NCBI RefSeq assembly: GCF_038446665.1
Contig: NZ_CP151802.1
Location: 3,534,001 to 3,598,000 of the forward strand
Direction of reading: 5' to 3'
Length of the DNA: 64,000 bases
DNA from: Lysobacter sp. FW306-1B-D06B
GTDB lineage: Bacteria > Pseudomonadota > Gammaproteobacteria > Xanthomonadales > Xanthomonadaceae
This document shows positions 16,900-26,581 of this stretch, in pieces (position 1 is the first letter of the stretch; every line of letters begins with the position of its first letter). The translations under genes were made by a program, and so were the position numbers. A model generated the notes under the pieces. That model ran no database searches and had not been told where the DNA came from. It worked only from the letters and a program-made list of their open reading frames with translations.

Positions 16900-18981
16900 A
16901 TGATCGCTGGCCTCGACGGTCTTCGCTTCCAGCACTGGCAGACGGAGCTTCGCCCCGACGGCGTCCTGCTGCTGTCGTTCGACAAGGCCGGCACGCCGGT
17001 CAACACCTTCTCCCAGGACGTCCTGATCGAACTGGACATCCTGATCGAGCGCCTGGCGCTGGACCCGCCCAAGGCGGTGGTGCTCCGTTCGGCCAAGGCA
17101 TCGGGCTTCATCGCCGGTGCGGACATCAAGGAATTCCAGAGTTTCGACCAGAAGGGCACCGTCGGCGACGCCATTCGCCGCGGCCAGCAGACCTTCCAGC
17201 GCCTGGCCGAGCTGCCCTGCCCGACCGTCGCGGCCATCCACGGCTTCTGCATGGGCGGCGGCACCGAGATCTCCCTGGCCTGCCGCTACCGCGTGGCCAG
17301 CAACGACCCGTCCACCCGCATCGGCCTGCCGGAAGTGAAGCTGGGCATCTTCCCGGGCTGGGGCGGCAGCGTGCGCCTGCCGCGCCTGATCGGCGCGCCG
17401 GCGGCGTTCGACGTGATGCTCACCGGCCGCACGTTGTCGGCCTCGGCCGCGCGCGCGAACGGACTGGTCGACAAGGTCACCGATCCGGCCAGCCTGATAG
17501 ACGTCGCCGCCGCGCTGGCCCTGAAGGGCACGCAGCGTCCGTTCAAGCAGCGCTTCCTCGGCTGGGCCACCAATACCCTGCCGGCGCGCAAGCTGCTGGC
17601 GCCGATGCTGACCAAGCAGGTCGCACGCAAGGCGCGCAAGGAGCACTACCCCGCGCCGTATGCGCTGATCAACAGCTGGGCCAACACCGGCGGCGGCATC
17701 CAGCAGCAGTTGTCGGCCGAACGCAAGGCGGTGGTGAAGCTTGCGTCCACGCCGACCGCGCGCAACCTGATCCGCGTGTTCTTCCTGCAGGAACGCCTGA
17801 AGGGACTGGGCGGCAAGGATCACGGCATCCGCCACGTGCATGTCGTCGGCGCCGGCGTGATGGGCGGCGACATCGCCGCATGGTCGGCTACGAAGGGTTT
17901 CAACGTCACGCTGCAGGATCGCGAGCAGCGTTTCATCGACGCCGCGCTGACCCGCGCGCAAGCGATGTTCGAGAAGAAGGTGAAGGACGAGGCCAAGCGC
18001 GCCGCGGTCTCGGCGCGCCTGAAGGGCGACCTGGCCGGCGACGGCGTGCCGGAAGCGGATCTGGTCATCGAGGCGATCATCGAAAACGCCGAAGCCAAGC
18101 GCGAGCTGTACGCCTCGCTCGAGCCGCGCATGAAGTTCGACGCGCTGCTCACCACCAACACCTCGTCGATCCCGCTGACCGAACTGCGCGAACACATCGC
18201 ACGCCCGGTGCATTTCGCCGGCCTGCATTACTTCAACCCGGTCGCGCTGATGCCGCTGGTGGAGATCATCCACCACGACCGCGTCGCGCCGCAGACCGAG
18301 CAGCGCCTGGCCGCGTTCTGCAAGGCCATCGACAAGCTGCCCGTTCCGGTGGCCGGCACGCCGGGCTTCCTGGTCAACCGCGTGCTGTTCCCGTACATGC
18401 TTGAAGCCGCGACCGCGTACGCCGATGGCATTCCGGGTGCGGCGATCGACAAGGCCGCGGTGAAGTTCGGCATGCCGATGGGGCCGATCGAACTGATCGA
18501 CACCGTGGGCCTGGACGTGGCCGCCGGCGTCGGCGCGGAACTGGCGCCGTTCCTCGGCCTGCCGATCCCGGCCGCGCTGGCGAAGCCGCCGGAAGCCGGA
18601 AAGCGCGGCAAGAAGGACAACCAGGGCCTGTACAAGTGGGAGAACGGCAAGCCGGTGAAGCCGGCGCTGCCGAAGGACTACCAGTTCCCGTCCGACCTGG
18701 AGGATCGCCTGATCCTGCCGTTGATCAACGAAGCGGTGGCGTGCCTGCACGAAGGCGTGGTGGACGACGCCGAACTGCTCGATGCCGGCGTGATCTTCGG
18801 CACCGGCTTCGCCCCGTTCCGCGGCGGCCCGATCCAGTACGTCCGCGAAACCGGCGTCGACAACCTGCTCGCGCGGTTGTCGATCCTCGAACAGCGCTAT
18901 GGCGATCGCTTCAGGCCGCGTCCGGGCTGGGACAGCCCGGCGCTGCGCCCGCAGGCCACGGCAACCGCCGCCGCGGCCTGA
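16900..18981 (+). CDS. FadB/FadJ-type multifunctional enoyl-CoA hydratase / 3-hydroxyacyl-CoA dehydrogenase
   Basis: The 693-residue protein joins a crotonase domain (1-190) to a 3-hydroxyacyl-CoA dehydrogenase (from about 305). Hydratase residues are intact (GADIKEF oxyanion region; Glu in GGGTEISLAC and in GLPEVKLG). The dehydrogenase shows the NAD motif HVVGAGVMGGD near 312 and the catalytic His of GLHYFNPV. It performs the two middle steps of fatty-acid beta-oxidation. No fadA thiolase gene follows, so the thiolase must be encoded elsewhere. Starts at 16900 (MIAGLDGL) and 16888 (MVPQ) are both in frame with weak ribosome sites; the first fits the family better. Confidence 0.92.
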   Translation: MIAGLDGLRFQHWQTELRPDGVLLLSFDKAGTPVNTFSQDVLIELDILIERLALDPPKAVVLRSAKASGFIAGADIKEFQSFDQKGTVGDAIRRGQQTFQRLAELPCPTVAAIHGFCMGGGTEISLACRYRVASNDPSTRIGLPEVKLGIFPGWGGSVRLPRLIGAPAAFDVMLTGRTLSASAARANGLVDKVTDPASLIDVAAALALKGTQRPFKQRFLGWATNTLPARKLLAPMLTKQVARKARKEHYPAPYALINSWANTGGGIQQQLSAERKAVVKLASTPTARNLIRVFFLQERLKGLGGKDHGIRHVHVVGAGVMGGDIAAWSATKGFNVTLQDREQRFIDAALTRAQAMFEKKVKDEAKRAAVSARLKGDLAGDGVPEADLVIEAIIENAEAKRELYASLEPRMKFDALLTTNTSSIPLTELREHIARPVHFAGLHYFNPVALMPLVEIIHHDRVAPQTEQRLAAFCKAIDKLPVPVAGTPGFLVNRVLFPYMLEAATAYADGIPGAAIDKAAVKFGMPMGPIELIDTVGLDVAAGVGAELAPFLGLPIPAALAKPPEAGKRGKKDNQGLYKWENGKPVKPALPKDYQFPSDLEDRLILPLINEAVACLHEGVVDDAELLDAGVIFGTGFAPFRGGPIQYVRETGVDNLLARLSILEQRYGDRFRPRPGWDSPALRPQATATAAAA

Positions 18982-19314
18982 GCCAGCCGCTCACCGAGCG
19001 ACGCATCATCGCGTCGCCGGTGGTTGTGCGCGGATGCCTTCGCCGGGATGCATCCGTGAACTGGTTCGAAACGGGGCCGCGCTTTCGGACGGCCTTCCCG
19101 TAATGCCGGTGGACTCGAAGTTCCATCGCCCGCGCAACGGGAGCGCATGAGCGCGCACAAGCGCCCGCGTGAACACCGGCCGCGTCACCGTCCCGGGATC
19201 CGGTGACGCCCGCCATCATTCGGAATCGTCTCATTCCGGCGGCGCATCGCGCCGCCGAGACTGCCTGCCACTAACGCAGGCGAATCGGCCGCCTGCCCGC
19301 AGGCGATCCGAACG
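18982..19314. other. 333-bp intergenic region without a gene
   Basis: I see no credible gene here. It holds a short stem-loop GGCGGCG-CATCG-CGCCGCC (about 19238-19256) without a T-run. The promoter of the deacetylase-glycosyltransferase pair is probably in the right half. Confidence 0.5.
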
Positions 19315-20088
19315 ATGGACGTTATCCGCACCCCACCCGCCCCCACGCGGGATGCCATTCCCATCCTGATGTACCACAACCTCTGCGTGCCGCCGCGGGA
19401 CATCCAGCGGCAACGCGGGTTGTACGTGACGCCGCAGCGCTTCGCGCGGCAGATGTCGCTGCTGCGCTCGTTCGGCTATCGCGGCGTGTCGATGTCGGAA
19501 GCGATGCCGTACCTGCGTGGAGAACAGCACGGCCGCATCGCCGTGATCACCTTCGACGACGGCTATCGCGACAATCTCGACAACGCCCTTCCCGTGCTGC
19601 GCGCACTGGGATTCACCGCCACGTGCTACGTCGTCAGCAGCTGGATCGGCGGGCACAACGCGTGGGACTGCGATCGGCTCGGCTTGCGCAAGCCGTTGAT
19701 GTCGGTGCACGAGCTTCGCCAGTGGCAGCACGCGGGCATGGAGGTGGGTGCGCACACCCGCACGCATCCGCGCCTGGGCGACTGCGATGCGCTGGAGTTG
19801 AAGGACCAGATCGGCGGCAGTCGCGCCTTCCTCGAAGACCTCCTGGGCCGCCGCGTAACCCAGTTCTGCTATCCCTACGGCGACCACGACGACGCGGTCG
19901 TCGCCGCGACGCGCGAGGCGGGATTCGACGCCGCCGTCACCACGCAGCGCGGTCGTGCACGCAGGGGCGACGACCTCTGGCGCCTGCCGCGCGTGCCGAT
20001 CACGTTCCGTCATCTGCTGCCGAGCTTCGCCCTGCGCACCCTGACGGGTTACGAGGACCGCAACGGCAGGGACTTCAAGTACGCATGA
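19315..20088 (+). CDS. Polysaccharide deacetylase family protein
   Basis: The 257-residue protein is a NodB-fold (CE4) deacetylase. Motif 1 is ITFDDGY with catalytic D81 and metal D82; motif 2 is AHTRTHPRL with the HxxxH metal ligands near 148-152; YPYGDHDD and the C-terminal LWRLPRVPI complete the fold. There is no signal peptide, so it may act in the cytoplasm on an activated glycan or lipid-linked sugar. Its stop overlaps the start of the glycosyltransferase (ATGA), so the two are translationally coupled and likely modify the same cell-surface glycan. The substrate is unknown. Confidence 0.88.
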   Translation: MDVIRTPPAPTRDAIPILMYHNLCVPPRDIQRQRGLYVTPQRFARQMSLLRSFGYRGVSMSEAMPYLRGEQHGRIAVITFDDGYRDNLDNALPVLRALGFTATCYVVSSWIGGHNAWDCDRLGLRKPLMSVHELRQWQHAGMEVGAHTRTHPRLGDCDALELKDQIGGSRAFLEDLLGRRVTQFCYPYGDHDDAVVAATREAGFDAAVTTQRGRARRGDDLWRLPRVPITFRHLLPSFALRTLTGYEDRNGRDFKYA

Positions 20089-21167
20089 AGTTCCTGTTCG
20101 TCCGCTCCTCCCCCGACCACGGCGGCGCGGAAGTCCACTTCATCGCGCTGGCGCAGGCGTTGCTGGAATCGGGCCATCGCGTCGAGGCCATGGTTTACCC
20201 GCACGGCTTCATCGCCGACGAGCTGGAACGTCTGGGAATCCGGCCCCGGCGCATCGCGTTCCGCAACGCGGTCGACCCGCTCGCGCATGCCGCGCTGATC
20301 CGCACCATCCGCGCCGTTCGTCCGGATGCACTGGTCGCGAACTTCGGCAAGGACTACTGGCCGCTGATCCTCGCCGGCCGTCTGTTGCGCGTGCCGGTGC
20401 TGCTGTTCCGCCATCGCGTCGCGGCGTTGAAACCCGCGTCGGGCTGGTTGCTTCCGCGTCTGGCGCGCGGGTTCTTCGCCGTGTCCGATTTCGCGCGCTC
20501 GACATACCTGGGCCAGGGCATCGCGCCTGAGCGGGTGCAGGTCCTGCACAACCCCATCGACCTCAAGCGTTATCGCTTCGCGCCCGACCTGCGACGTGAA
20601 GTGCGGGCATCGCTGGGCATCGACGACAACGCCGTCGTGGTCGGCTACTGCGGGCGCATGCTGGAGAGCAAGGGCATCTACACCTTGTTCGAAGCGACTT
20701 CCTCGGCGATGGAGGTGGAACCGAGCCTGCATTGCCTGTGGGTCGGCGAATCGCTCGATGGCGACCGCCTGCGCGCGCGCGTCGCCGGAAGTCCGCATGC
20801 GTCGCGGCACCATTTCGTCGGGCTCGTCGACGATCCCTCGCCCTACTACAGCGCGTTTTCGCTGCTGGCGTTTCCTTCGATCGCGCCGGAAACGTTCGGT
20901 CGCGTCTCGATCGAAGCCCAGGCCTGCGGCATTCCCGTACTGGGCAGCGATGTGGGCGGCGTGCCGGAAACGCTGATCGACGGGAAGACGGGCCTGCTGC
21001 TGCCGCCGGACGATGCGGTGGCCTGGCGCGACGCAATCCTGCGCCTGTGCGATGCGAACCGTCGCGCGGCCCTGGGCGAAAAGGCGCGCGAGTTCGTGAA
21101 GAGCCGTTTCAGCTATCCGATCATCGCCGAGCAGCTGGTGTCGTTCCTGGACGCACGCGTGACCTGA
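20085..21167 (+). CDS. Glycosyltransferase family 4
   Basis: This 360-residue protein is a GT-B fold retaining glycosyltransferase. The N-terminus MKFLFVRSSPDHGGAEVHF is typical of GT4 enzymes, the middle has VGYCGRMLESKGIYTLFEA, and the nucleotide-sugar site is PSIAPETFGRVSIEAQACG with the EX7E arrangement. The C-terminus is a helical closure. It starts inside the stop of the deacetylase gene. It probably adds a sugar to LPS, capsule or another surface polymer; donor and acceptor cannot be told. Confidence 0.9.
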   Translation: MKFLFVRSSPDHGGAEVHFIALAQALLESGHRVEAMVYPHGFIADELERLGIRPRRIAFRNAVDPLAHAALIRTIRAVRPDALVANFGKDYWPLILAGRLLRVPVLLFRHRVAALKPASGWLLPRLARGFFAVSDFARSTYLGQGIAPERVQVLHNPIDLKRYRFAPDLRREVRASLGIDDNAVVVGYCGRMLESKGIYTLFEATSSAMEVEPSLHCLWVGESLDGDRLRARVAGSPHASRHHFVGLVDDPSPYYSAFSLLAFPSIAPETFGRVSIEAQACGIPVLGSDVGGVPETLIDGKTGLLLPPDDAVAWRDAILRLCDANRRAALGEKAREFVKSRFSYPIIAEQLVSFLDARVT

Positions 21168-21189
21168 CCCGCCGCGACCGGCGATGCGG

Positions 21190-21555
21190 TCACATCGTGT
21201 GGGTCGGGCGCTCTGCGCTGAGCGTGCCGGCCAGCAGCGCTTCGATCTTGCCTTTGACCGTTTCGCCTTCGGCGCTGTCGGCGAACTGCACACCGATGCC
21301 CGCCGCGCGGTTGCCCTGCGCGCCGACCGGCGTCACCCACACGACCTTGCCGGCGACCGGCAGGCGCTCGTTGGATTCGGGAAGGGTGAGCAGCAGGAAG
21401 ACCTCGTCGCCGAGGAAGTAGCGCTTGGGCGTGGGTACGAAGATGCCGCCGCTCTTGAGGAACGGCATGTAGGCACTGTAGAGCTGCGCCTTGTCCTTGA
21501 TCGCACACGACAGGATGCCCTGGCGCGCGCCGCCCGCTGCGTTCATACCGCTCAT
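21190..21555 (-). CDS. PilZ domain protein
   Basis: The 121-residue protein is a stand-alone PilZ domain of the type found after holB in Xanthomonas and Pseudomonas (the type IV pilus PilZ). It shows FVPTPKRYFLGDEVFLLLTLPES, KVVWVTPVGAQGNRAAGIGVQF. It lacks a clear RxxxR c-di-GMP motif at the N-terminus, as the true PilZ of pseudomonads does, so it may act by protein contact (PilB/FimX) rather than by nucleotide binding. The ATG at 21555 overlaps the holB stop (ATGA). Confidence 0.9.
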   Translation of the reverse strand: MSGMNAAGGARQGILSCAIKDKAQLYSAYMPFLKSGGIFVPTPKRYFLGDEVFLLLTLPESNERLPVAGKVVWVTPVGAQGNRAAGIGVQFADSAEGETVKGKIEALLAGTLSAERPTHTM

Positions 21556-22532
21556 CTCCTGCTTCCCCCTGAAGCCTGGGCGCCACTCGCGCCGCGCCAG
21601 GCCAGCAACAATTCGGTGACCGCGAGGTCCGCCCGCACCGTGGTGCGCAGCAGATCCCGGGTCCGGTTCGCCTGGTCGAACCACGCGGCCAGACTGCGCG
21701 TTCGTACCGGGTCGGTCAAGCCGGCGGCCTCGGCCAAGGCCAGATCCGCGGCATGGCGCAGGCGCAGCCCGGCGTGTTCATCGCCGACCCAGCGCTGCGC
21801 GGTCTCGACCGCGCCGATCTCGCCACGCCCCAGGCGCGCGAGGTCGCCGGCGACGTCGCGCCGCAGCTTGAGGCCGTCGTTCTCCAGCCACTCGTGCGCC
21901 AGCCCCGGGTGGCCGCGCGCGGCGTCCAATGCCTCGCGCGAGGTCGCCTCCGCGTGACCGCGGCTGCGCAGCCAGGCCAGCGCCTCCTCGTGCGGGGGCA
22001 GCTTGAACTCGTACCGCTGGCAGCGGCTGCGGATGGTCGCCGGCAGGCGCGTGGGATGCGCGCTGACCAGCCACAGGTAGCGCCCCGGCACCGGCTCTTC
22101 CAGCGTTTTCAGCAATGCGTTGCAGGCGGCGTTGTTGATCGCCTCCGCCGGATCGAGGATCACCACCTGCGCGCCGCCGTATTGCGGCGTCAGCGACAGT
22201 TGCTCGGAGAGCTGGCGGATCTGCTCGATCACGATCTCCGTGCGCAGCCGCGTGCCCTCCTTGTTCGGGATGAACGAGATGAGGTGGTAATCCGGATGCG
22301 TTCCGGCCGCGAGCAGATGGCAACTGCGGCACGCGCCGCAGGGTTCGCCACCGGCCATGGGCTGCTGGCACAGCAGCCGCTGCGCCAGGCGCTCGGCCAC
22401 GGCGCGTTTGCCCAGCCGCGCGGGGCCGCAGAACAGCAATCCGTGCGCGAGGCGACCAGCGTCCAGCGCCGCCACCGCCTGGTCGTATACGCGGTGCTGC
22501 CACGGAGCGAAACCGGCGGCCTGCCCGCTCAT
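21552..22532 (-). CDS. holB: DNA polymerase III subunit delta'
   Basis: This 326-residue protein is the delta' subunit of the clamp loader. The degenerate P-loop GPARLGKRAVAERL, the zinc-binding cysteines (C in RLLCQQP, then CGACRSC), [18 protein letters not shown] and the SRC-like motif RSRCQRYEF are all present. The start at 22532 (MSGQAAGFAPW) overlaps the tmk stop by 4 bases; a longer in-frame extension upstream lies inside tmk and is not real. Confidence 0.95.
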   Translation of the reverse strand: MSGQAAGFAPWQHRVYDQAVAALDAGRLAHGLLFCGPARLGKRAVAERLAQRLLCQQPMAGGEPCGACRSCHLLAAGTHPDYHLISFIPNKEGTRLRTEIVIEQIRQLSEQLSLTPQYGGAQVVILDPAEAINNAACNALLKTLEEPVPGRYLWLVSAHPTRLPATIRSRCQRYEFKLPPHEEALAWLRSRGHAEATSREALDAARGHPGLAHEWLENDGLKLRRDVAGDLARLGRGEIGAVETAQRWVGDEHAGLRLRHAADLALAEAAGLTDPVRTRSLAAWFDQANRTRDLLRTTVRADLAVTELLLAWRGASGAQASGGSRR

Positions 22533-23167
22533 GCGTTCGCCTCCATCCATTCGCGCAGATGCGCGACGGCCTGCGCGGCGACGGCGTCGGCCGGCTGCGT
22601 CGCGTCGATCACGCGGAAGCGCTGCGGCTCGGCCTTCGCACGTGACACGTAGCCTTCGCGCACGCGTTCGAAGAAGTCCTCGCGCTCGGCCTCGATGCGA
22701 TCGACGGCGCCGCGCCCACGCGCGCGCTGCAGGCCGATGGCCACCGGCACGTCCAGCAGCAGCGTCATGCCCGGCGCGATGCCGACCACGCGCCGTTCGA
22801 GTTCGGCGATGAAAGCTGCGTCGCCGCCGCGCGCCGCGCCCTGGTAGGCGTAGCTGGCATCGGTGAAGCGATCGCTGATGACCCACGCGCCGCGCTCCAG
22901 CGCCGGCACGATCGTCTCGCGCACATGCTGCGCGCGTGCGGCGAAGACCAGCAGCAGCTCGGCTTCGGTCGTCGGCGGTTCGTGATGCGTGTCCAGCAGC
23001 AGGCCGCGGATCTGTTCGGCCAGCGGCGTGCCGCCGGGCTCGCGCGTGCTCACCACTTCGCGTCCGGTCGCGGACAGCGTATCGCGCAGCGCGGCGAGCA
23101 CGGTCGACTTGCCGGCGCCCTCGCCGCCCTCCAGCGTGATGAAACGCGGATACGCACGCAGCGTCAT
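22529..23167 (-). CDS. tmk: Thymidylate kinase
   Basis: The enzyme phosphorylates dTMP to dTDP. Its 212 residues carry the P-loop LEGGEGAGKST (12-22), the dTMP-binding DRFTDASYAYQG, and a LID region (RARGRGAVDRIEAE). Length is normal. It overlaps mltG upstream and holB downstream by 4 bases each, within the run pabB-pabC-mltG-tmk-holB-pilZ. Confidence 0.97.
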   Translation of the reverse strand: MTLRAYPRFITLEGGEGAGKSTVLAALRDTLSATGREVVSTREPGGTPLAEQIRGLLLDTHHEPPTTEAELLLVFAARAQHVRETIVPALERGAWVISDRFTDASYAYQGAARGGDAAFIAELERRVVGIAPGMTLLLDVPVAIGLQRARGRGAVDRIEAEREDFFERVREGYVSRAKAEPQRFRVIDATQPADAVAAQAVAHLREWMEANA

Positions 23168-24246
23168 TGCCGCTCCTGCGTCTGCGAGGCGCCGTTCGAC
23201 TCCGCGGCACGGGCCTGGCGATAGCGCGCCAGATAGCGCTGCACGTTCGCTTCATGCTCGGCCAGCGTGCGCGCAAACAGATGACGCCCACTGCCATCGC
23301 CGACCGCAACGAAGAACAGATCCTCGCCCGGCGCCGGCCGCGCGACCGCCTGCAGCGCATCCACGCCCGGCATCGCGATCGGCGTCGGCGGCAGACCGAC
23401 GCGCGTGTAGGTGTTGTACGGCGTGTCGGTGGTCAGGTGCACCTTGCGGATGTTGCCGTCGTAGTTCGTGCCCAGGCCGTAGATCACGGTCGGGTCGGTC
23501 TGCAGGCGCATGCCGATTCTCAGGCGGCGCTCGAACAGTCCGGCGATGCGCGGGCGTTCCTCGGCGATGCCGGTTTCCTTCTCGACGATGGACGCCAGGA
23601 CCAGCATTTCTTCCGGCGTCTTGAGCACGCTGTCGGGCAGGCGGCGTTCCCACGCGTCGGCGAGCGCCTTGTCCATCGCTTCGTGCGCGCGCTTGAGGAT
23701 GTCCAGGTCGCTGTCGCCGCGCGTGAACAGATAGGTTTCGGGCAGGAAACGGCCTTCCGGATGCTGGCCCGCGTGGCCCAGCGTCTTCATCAGCGCGGCG
23801 TCGTCGAGCGTGTCGGTCTCGTGCTCGAGTTCGTTCGCGCGCTTCAGCGCGGAGCGCAGCTCGCGGATGTTCCAGCCTTCGACGATGGTGAAGCGGCGGC
23901 GCACGACCTTGCCGTCGCGCATCGCCGTGAGCAGCGAACGCGGCGACGTGCCCGGCTCCAGCGCGTATTCGCCGACCTGCAGCTTGCCCGCGGCGCCCAG
24001 TTGCTTGGCCAGCGCGCGCCATTCCAGCAGGTCGCCCTGGCGCACGCCGGCCTCGCGCAGCTTGCGCACGATGGCGGGCAGCGAATCGCCCGGCTCGACG
24101 ACGAGGCTTTCGCCCGCTTCCAGACCCGCCAGAGGCGCGTCGGCGAAACTCGTGTAGCGCTGCCACAGATAGGCGCCGACGCCGGCGGCGATCAACAGGA
24201 CAACGAACACGAAGCCGCCCAGGCGGCGTCCAGATTTGCGACTCAC
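23164..24246 (-). CDS. mltG: Endolytic murein transglycosylase MltG
   Basis: MltG cuts nascent glycan strands and so sets peptidoglycan chain length. The 360-residue protein has an N-terminal membrane anchor (GGFVFVVLLIAAGVGAYLW), a LysM-like segment and the YceG catalytic domain with the active-site Glu in ASIVEKETGIAEERPRIAGLF and the signature LQTDPTVIYGLG. I place the start at a GTG (24246) that overlaps the pabC stop as GTGA; the protein then begins MSRKSGRR, a proper positive-inside anchor. Confidence 0.94.
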   Translation of the reverse strand: MSRKSGRRLGGFVFVVLLIAAGVGAYLWQRYTSFADAPLAGLEAGESLVVEPGDSLPAIVRKLREAGVRQGDLLEWRALAKQLGAAGKLQVGEYALEPGTSPRSLLTAMRDGKVVRRRFTIVEGWNIRELRSALKRANELEHETDTLDDAALMKTLGHAGQHPEGRFLPETYLFTRGDSDLDILKRAHEAMDKALADAWERRLPDSVLKTPEEMLVLASIVEKETGIAEERPRIAGLFERRLRIGMRLQTDPTVIYGLGTNYDGNIRKVHLTTDTPYNTYTRVGLPPTPIAMPGVDALQAVARPAPGEDLFFVAVGDGSGRHLFARTLAEHEANVQRYLARYRQARAAESNGASQTQERQ

Positions 24247-25058
24247 GCAACCTCCGTGGCGAATGCGGGATGCTCGGCGGCCAGGCGGCGCTGAAGCTGC
24301 GCCACCTGCGGGTGCGGTCGCCACGAGCAAGCGCCGAGCCGCGCCACCGGCAGGATACCGCGCACGGCATTGCACAGGAAAACCGCGTCGGCCGCTTCGA
24401 CTTCGGTCACAGCCAGACGCGCCTCCCGCGCGCCCAGCGCGCCGATCGCCCATTCCCGGCAGACGCCGGCGACGCCGCAACGGTCGATCGCTGGCGTGGT
24501 CCAGCGGCCGTCGTGCAGCACGAACAGGTTCGCGGACGTGGCGCTGACCGCGTCGCCTTCGGTGCTGAGCATGAGGCCTTCGTGCGTGTCCGCATCGCGC
24601 CATTCGGCACGCGCCAGCACCTGTTCGAGCCGGTTGCAGTGCTTCAGGCCCGCCAGCGCGGGCTGCAGCGCCAGGCGCGTCCGGCACCAACGCAGGGTCA
24701 GTCCGTCGGCCGGCGTTGCGGGCGGGACGTCGTGGCGCGAGAGGATCCAGTGCGGCGTCGCCGGTTCCGGCGGCGCGTAGCCGCGCCCGCCGTTGCCGCG
24801 CGTGACGATGAGCTTGAGCACCGCCTCCGCACCGTCGAGCAGATCGCGCGCCTCGCCGCGGGCGCGATCTTCATCGGGCAGCACGATGCCCAGCGCATGC
24901 GCGCCGCGCTGCAGGCGCCGCCAGTGAGCGGGCCACCAGTGCACGTCACCGCGATGCGCGCGCATGGTTTCGAACAGGCCGTCGCCGTAGGCGAGGCCAC
25001 GGTCGAAATCCGGCGTGGCCGCAACGACCGCGTCGCCGACGAAGTGGCGCACGCTCAC
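24243..25058 (-). CDS. pabC: Aminodeoxychorismate lyase
   Basis: PabC is the PLP enzyme that releases pyruvate from aminodeoxychorismate to give p-aminobenzoate for folate. The 271-residue protein is a fold-type IV aminotransferase: DRGLAYGDGLFETM at the N-terminus, the PLP lysine in VLKLIVTRGNGGRGY, and the GDAVSATSANLFV loop. The GTG at 25058 overlaps the pabB stop (GTGA), just as the next gene does. Confidence 0.93.
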   Translation of the reverse strand: MSVRHFVGDAVVAATPDFDRGLAYGDGLFETMRAHRGDVHWWPAHWRRLQRGAHALGIVLPDEDRARGEARDLLDGAEAVLKLIVTRGNGGRGYAPPEPATPHWILSRHDVPPATPADGLTLRWCRTRLALQPALAGLKHCNRLEQVLARAEWRDADTHEGLMLSTEGDAVSATSANLFVLHDGRWTTPAIDRCGVAGVCREWAIGALGAREARLAVTEVEAADAVFLCNAVRGILPVARLGACSWRPHPQVAQLQRRLAAEHPAFATEVA

Positions 25059-26422
25059 CCGGCCACTCCCAGGGCGCGCAGCATGCCGCGCGCCTTGGCG
25101 CGGGTTTCCTCGAGTTCCTTTTGCGGATCGGAGTCCGCGACGATGCCCGCGCCGGTGCGGAAGCGCAGCGTGGCACCTTCGTCCGTCGATTCGAGCTCCG
25201 CGCTGCGGATCAGGATGTTGAGGTCGAGGTCGCCGTCGCGGTTGAGCCAACCCATCGCGCCGGTGTACGCGCCGCGGCCCACGCCTTCCAGCTCGGCGAT
25301 GATCTGCATGCAGCGCACTTTCGGGCAGCCGGTGATCGTCCCGCCGGGGAACACGGCGCGGATCACCTGCCCCGGCGTCGCATCCGCGCGCAGTCGGCCG
25401 CGCACGTTGCTGACGATGTGGTGCACGTGCGCGTAGCTTTCCACCGTCATCAGTTCGTCGACTTCCACGCTGCCCGGCGTGCACACGCGGCCGAGGTCGT
25501 TGCGTTCAAGGTCGATCAGCATCACGTGTTCGGCGCGTTCCTTCGGATGGCCGACCAGTTCCTGGATGCGCGCCGCGTCGTCGTCGCCGGCGAAGCGCGG
25601 TCGCGTGCCGGCGATGGGACGCGTTTCCACGACATCACCGCGCACCGACACCAGACGTTCGGGCGAAGCGCTGACGACCGCCCAGTCATCGCCCGCGAAC
25701 ACGCCGGCGAACGGCGCAGGGTTGTTCTCGCGCAGGCGCTGAAAAAGCTCGCCCGCCTGCACGTCGCGATCGAAACGCGCGCGCCAGCCGCGCGACAGGT
25801 TGGCCTGGAAGACGTCGCCGGCGGCGAGGTAATCGAGCACGTTGCGCACGCCGTTGGTGAAGCGCTGCGGTTCGTCCTCCTCCAACGCGACCGGCGGGAG
25901 CCACGCTGGCAGCGCGGGCTGCGCAGCGAGCGCGGTCACGTCGTCGAGCACACGGGCGCGCACCGAGTCGTGACCGGTTTCCACGACCAGCACGCATTCG
26001 CCGCTGGTGTGGTCGCGCAGCACCGCCGCCGGGCACCGCAGGGCGAGCGCCACGGGCAGCTGGCCTTCGGCGCGCGGCAGTCGAAGGATCGGCTCCACCT
26101 GCGCGGCCGCTTCGTATCCCAGCAGCAGCGCCCAGCCGCCGCGGAACGGCCAGCGGGGTTCGTCGCGCGGGACGCGTTCGGCCTGCCAGCGGGCGTCGAG
26201 CGCGGCGAAGAAATCGTTGCCGACGCCTTCGCCGGTTTCGTCGCGCACGGCGCCGTCGGCTGCCAGGCGAAGCGCACCTTCGCCCGCGACCAGGAGCAGG
26301 TCCCAGCGTCCCTGCGCGGTGCCGTGCGCGCTGGATTCCAGCAGCAGCGGGTAGCGCGCGGGCGACAGGCGCTGCAGCGACAGGAGGTCGAAGGAATTCG
26401 GCAGGGGGTGGGTCAGCAGCAT
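25055..26422 (-). CDS. pabB: Aminodeoxychorismate synthase component I
   Basis: PabB converts chorismate with ammonia to aminodeoxychorismate. The 455-residue protein carries the chorismate-binding signatures PIAGTRPR, ERAEHVMLIDLERNDLGRV and FPGGTITGCPKVR. The PIAGT motif points to PabB/TrpE chemistry, and its pairing with pabC decides for PabB. The ATG at 26422 (MLLTHPLPNSFDLL) matches the family's N-terminus; the longer frame to 26494 is not needed. Confidence 0.94.
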   Translation of the reverse strand: MLLTHPLPNSFDLLSLQRLSPARYPLLLESSAHGTAQGRWDLLLVAGEGALRLAADGAVRDETGEGVGNDFFAALDARWQAERVPRDEPRWPFRGGWALLLGYEAAAQVEPILRLPRAEGQLPVALALRCPAAVLRDHTSGECVLVVETGHDSVRARVLDDVTALAAQPALPAWLPPVALEEDEPQRFTNGVRNVLDYLAAGDVFQANLSRGWRARFDRDVQAGELFQRLRENNPAPFAGVFAGDDWAVVSASPERLVSVRGDVVETRPIAGTRPRFAGDDDAARIQELVGHPKERAEHVMLIDLERNDLGRVCTPGSVEVDELMTVESYAHVHHIVSNVRGRLRADATPGQVIRAVFPGGTITGCPKVRCMQIIAELEGVGRGAYTGAMGWLNRDGDLDLNILIRSAELESTDEGATLRFRTGAGIVADSDPQKELEETRAKARGMLRALGVAG

Positions 26423-26581
26423 GGCGATATTGTCGTCTATCGCGACGTGGATAAGGCCGCGGGCCACGTCGGGGCGGGCCGTCATTCCGGCCACGCGGCG
26501 TCCGGCGATCGGCGCCGCCGCTGTTTCGTCACCCCAACCCCTCTCGCAGAGGGAGAGTGGCTCGGATGCCAGGCCCGGAAA

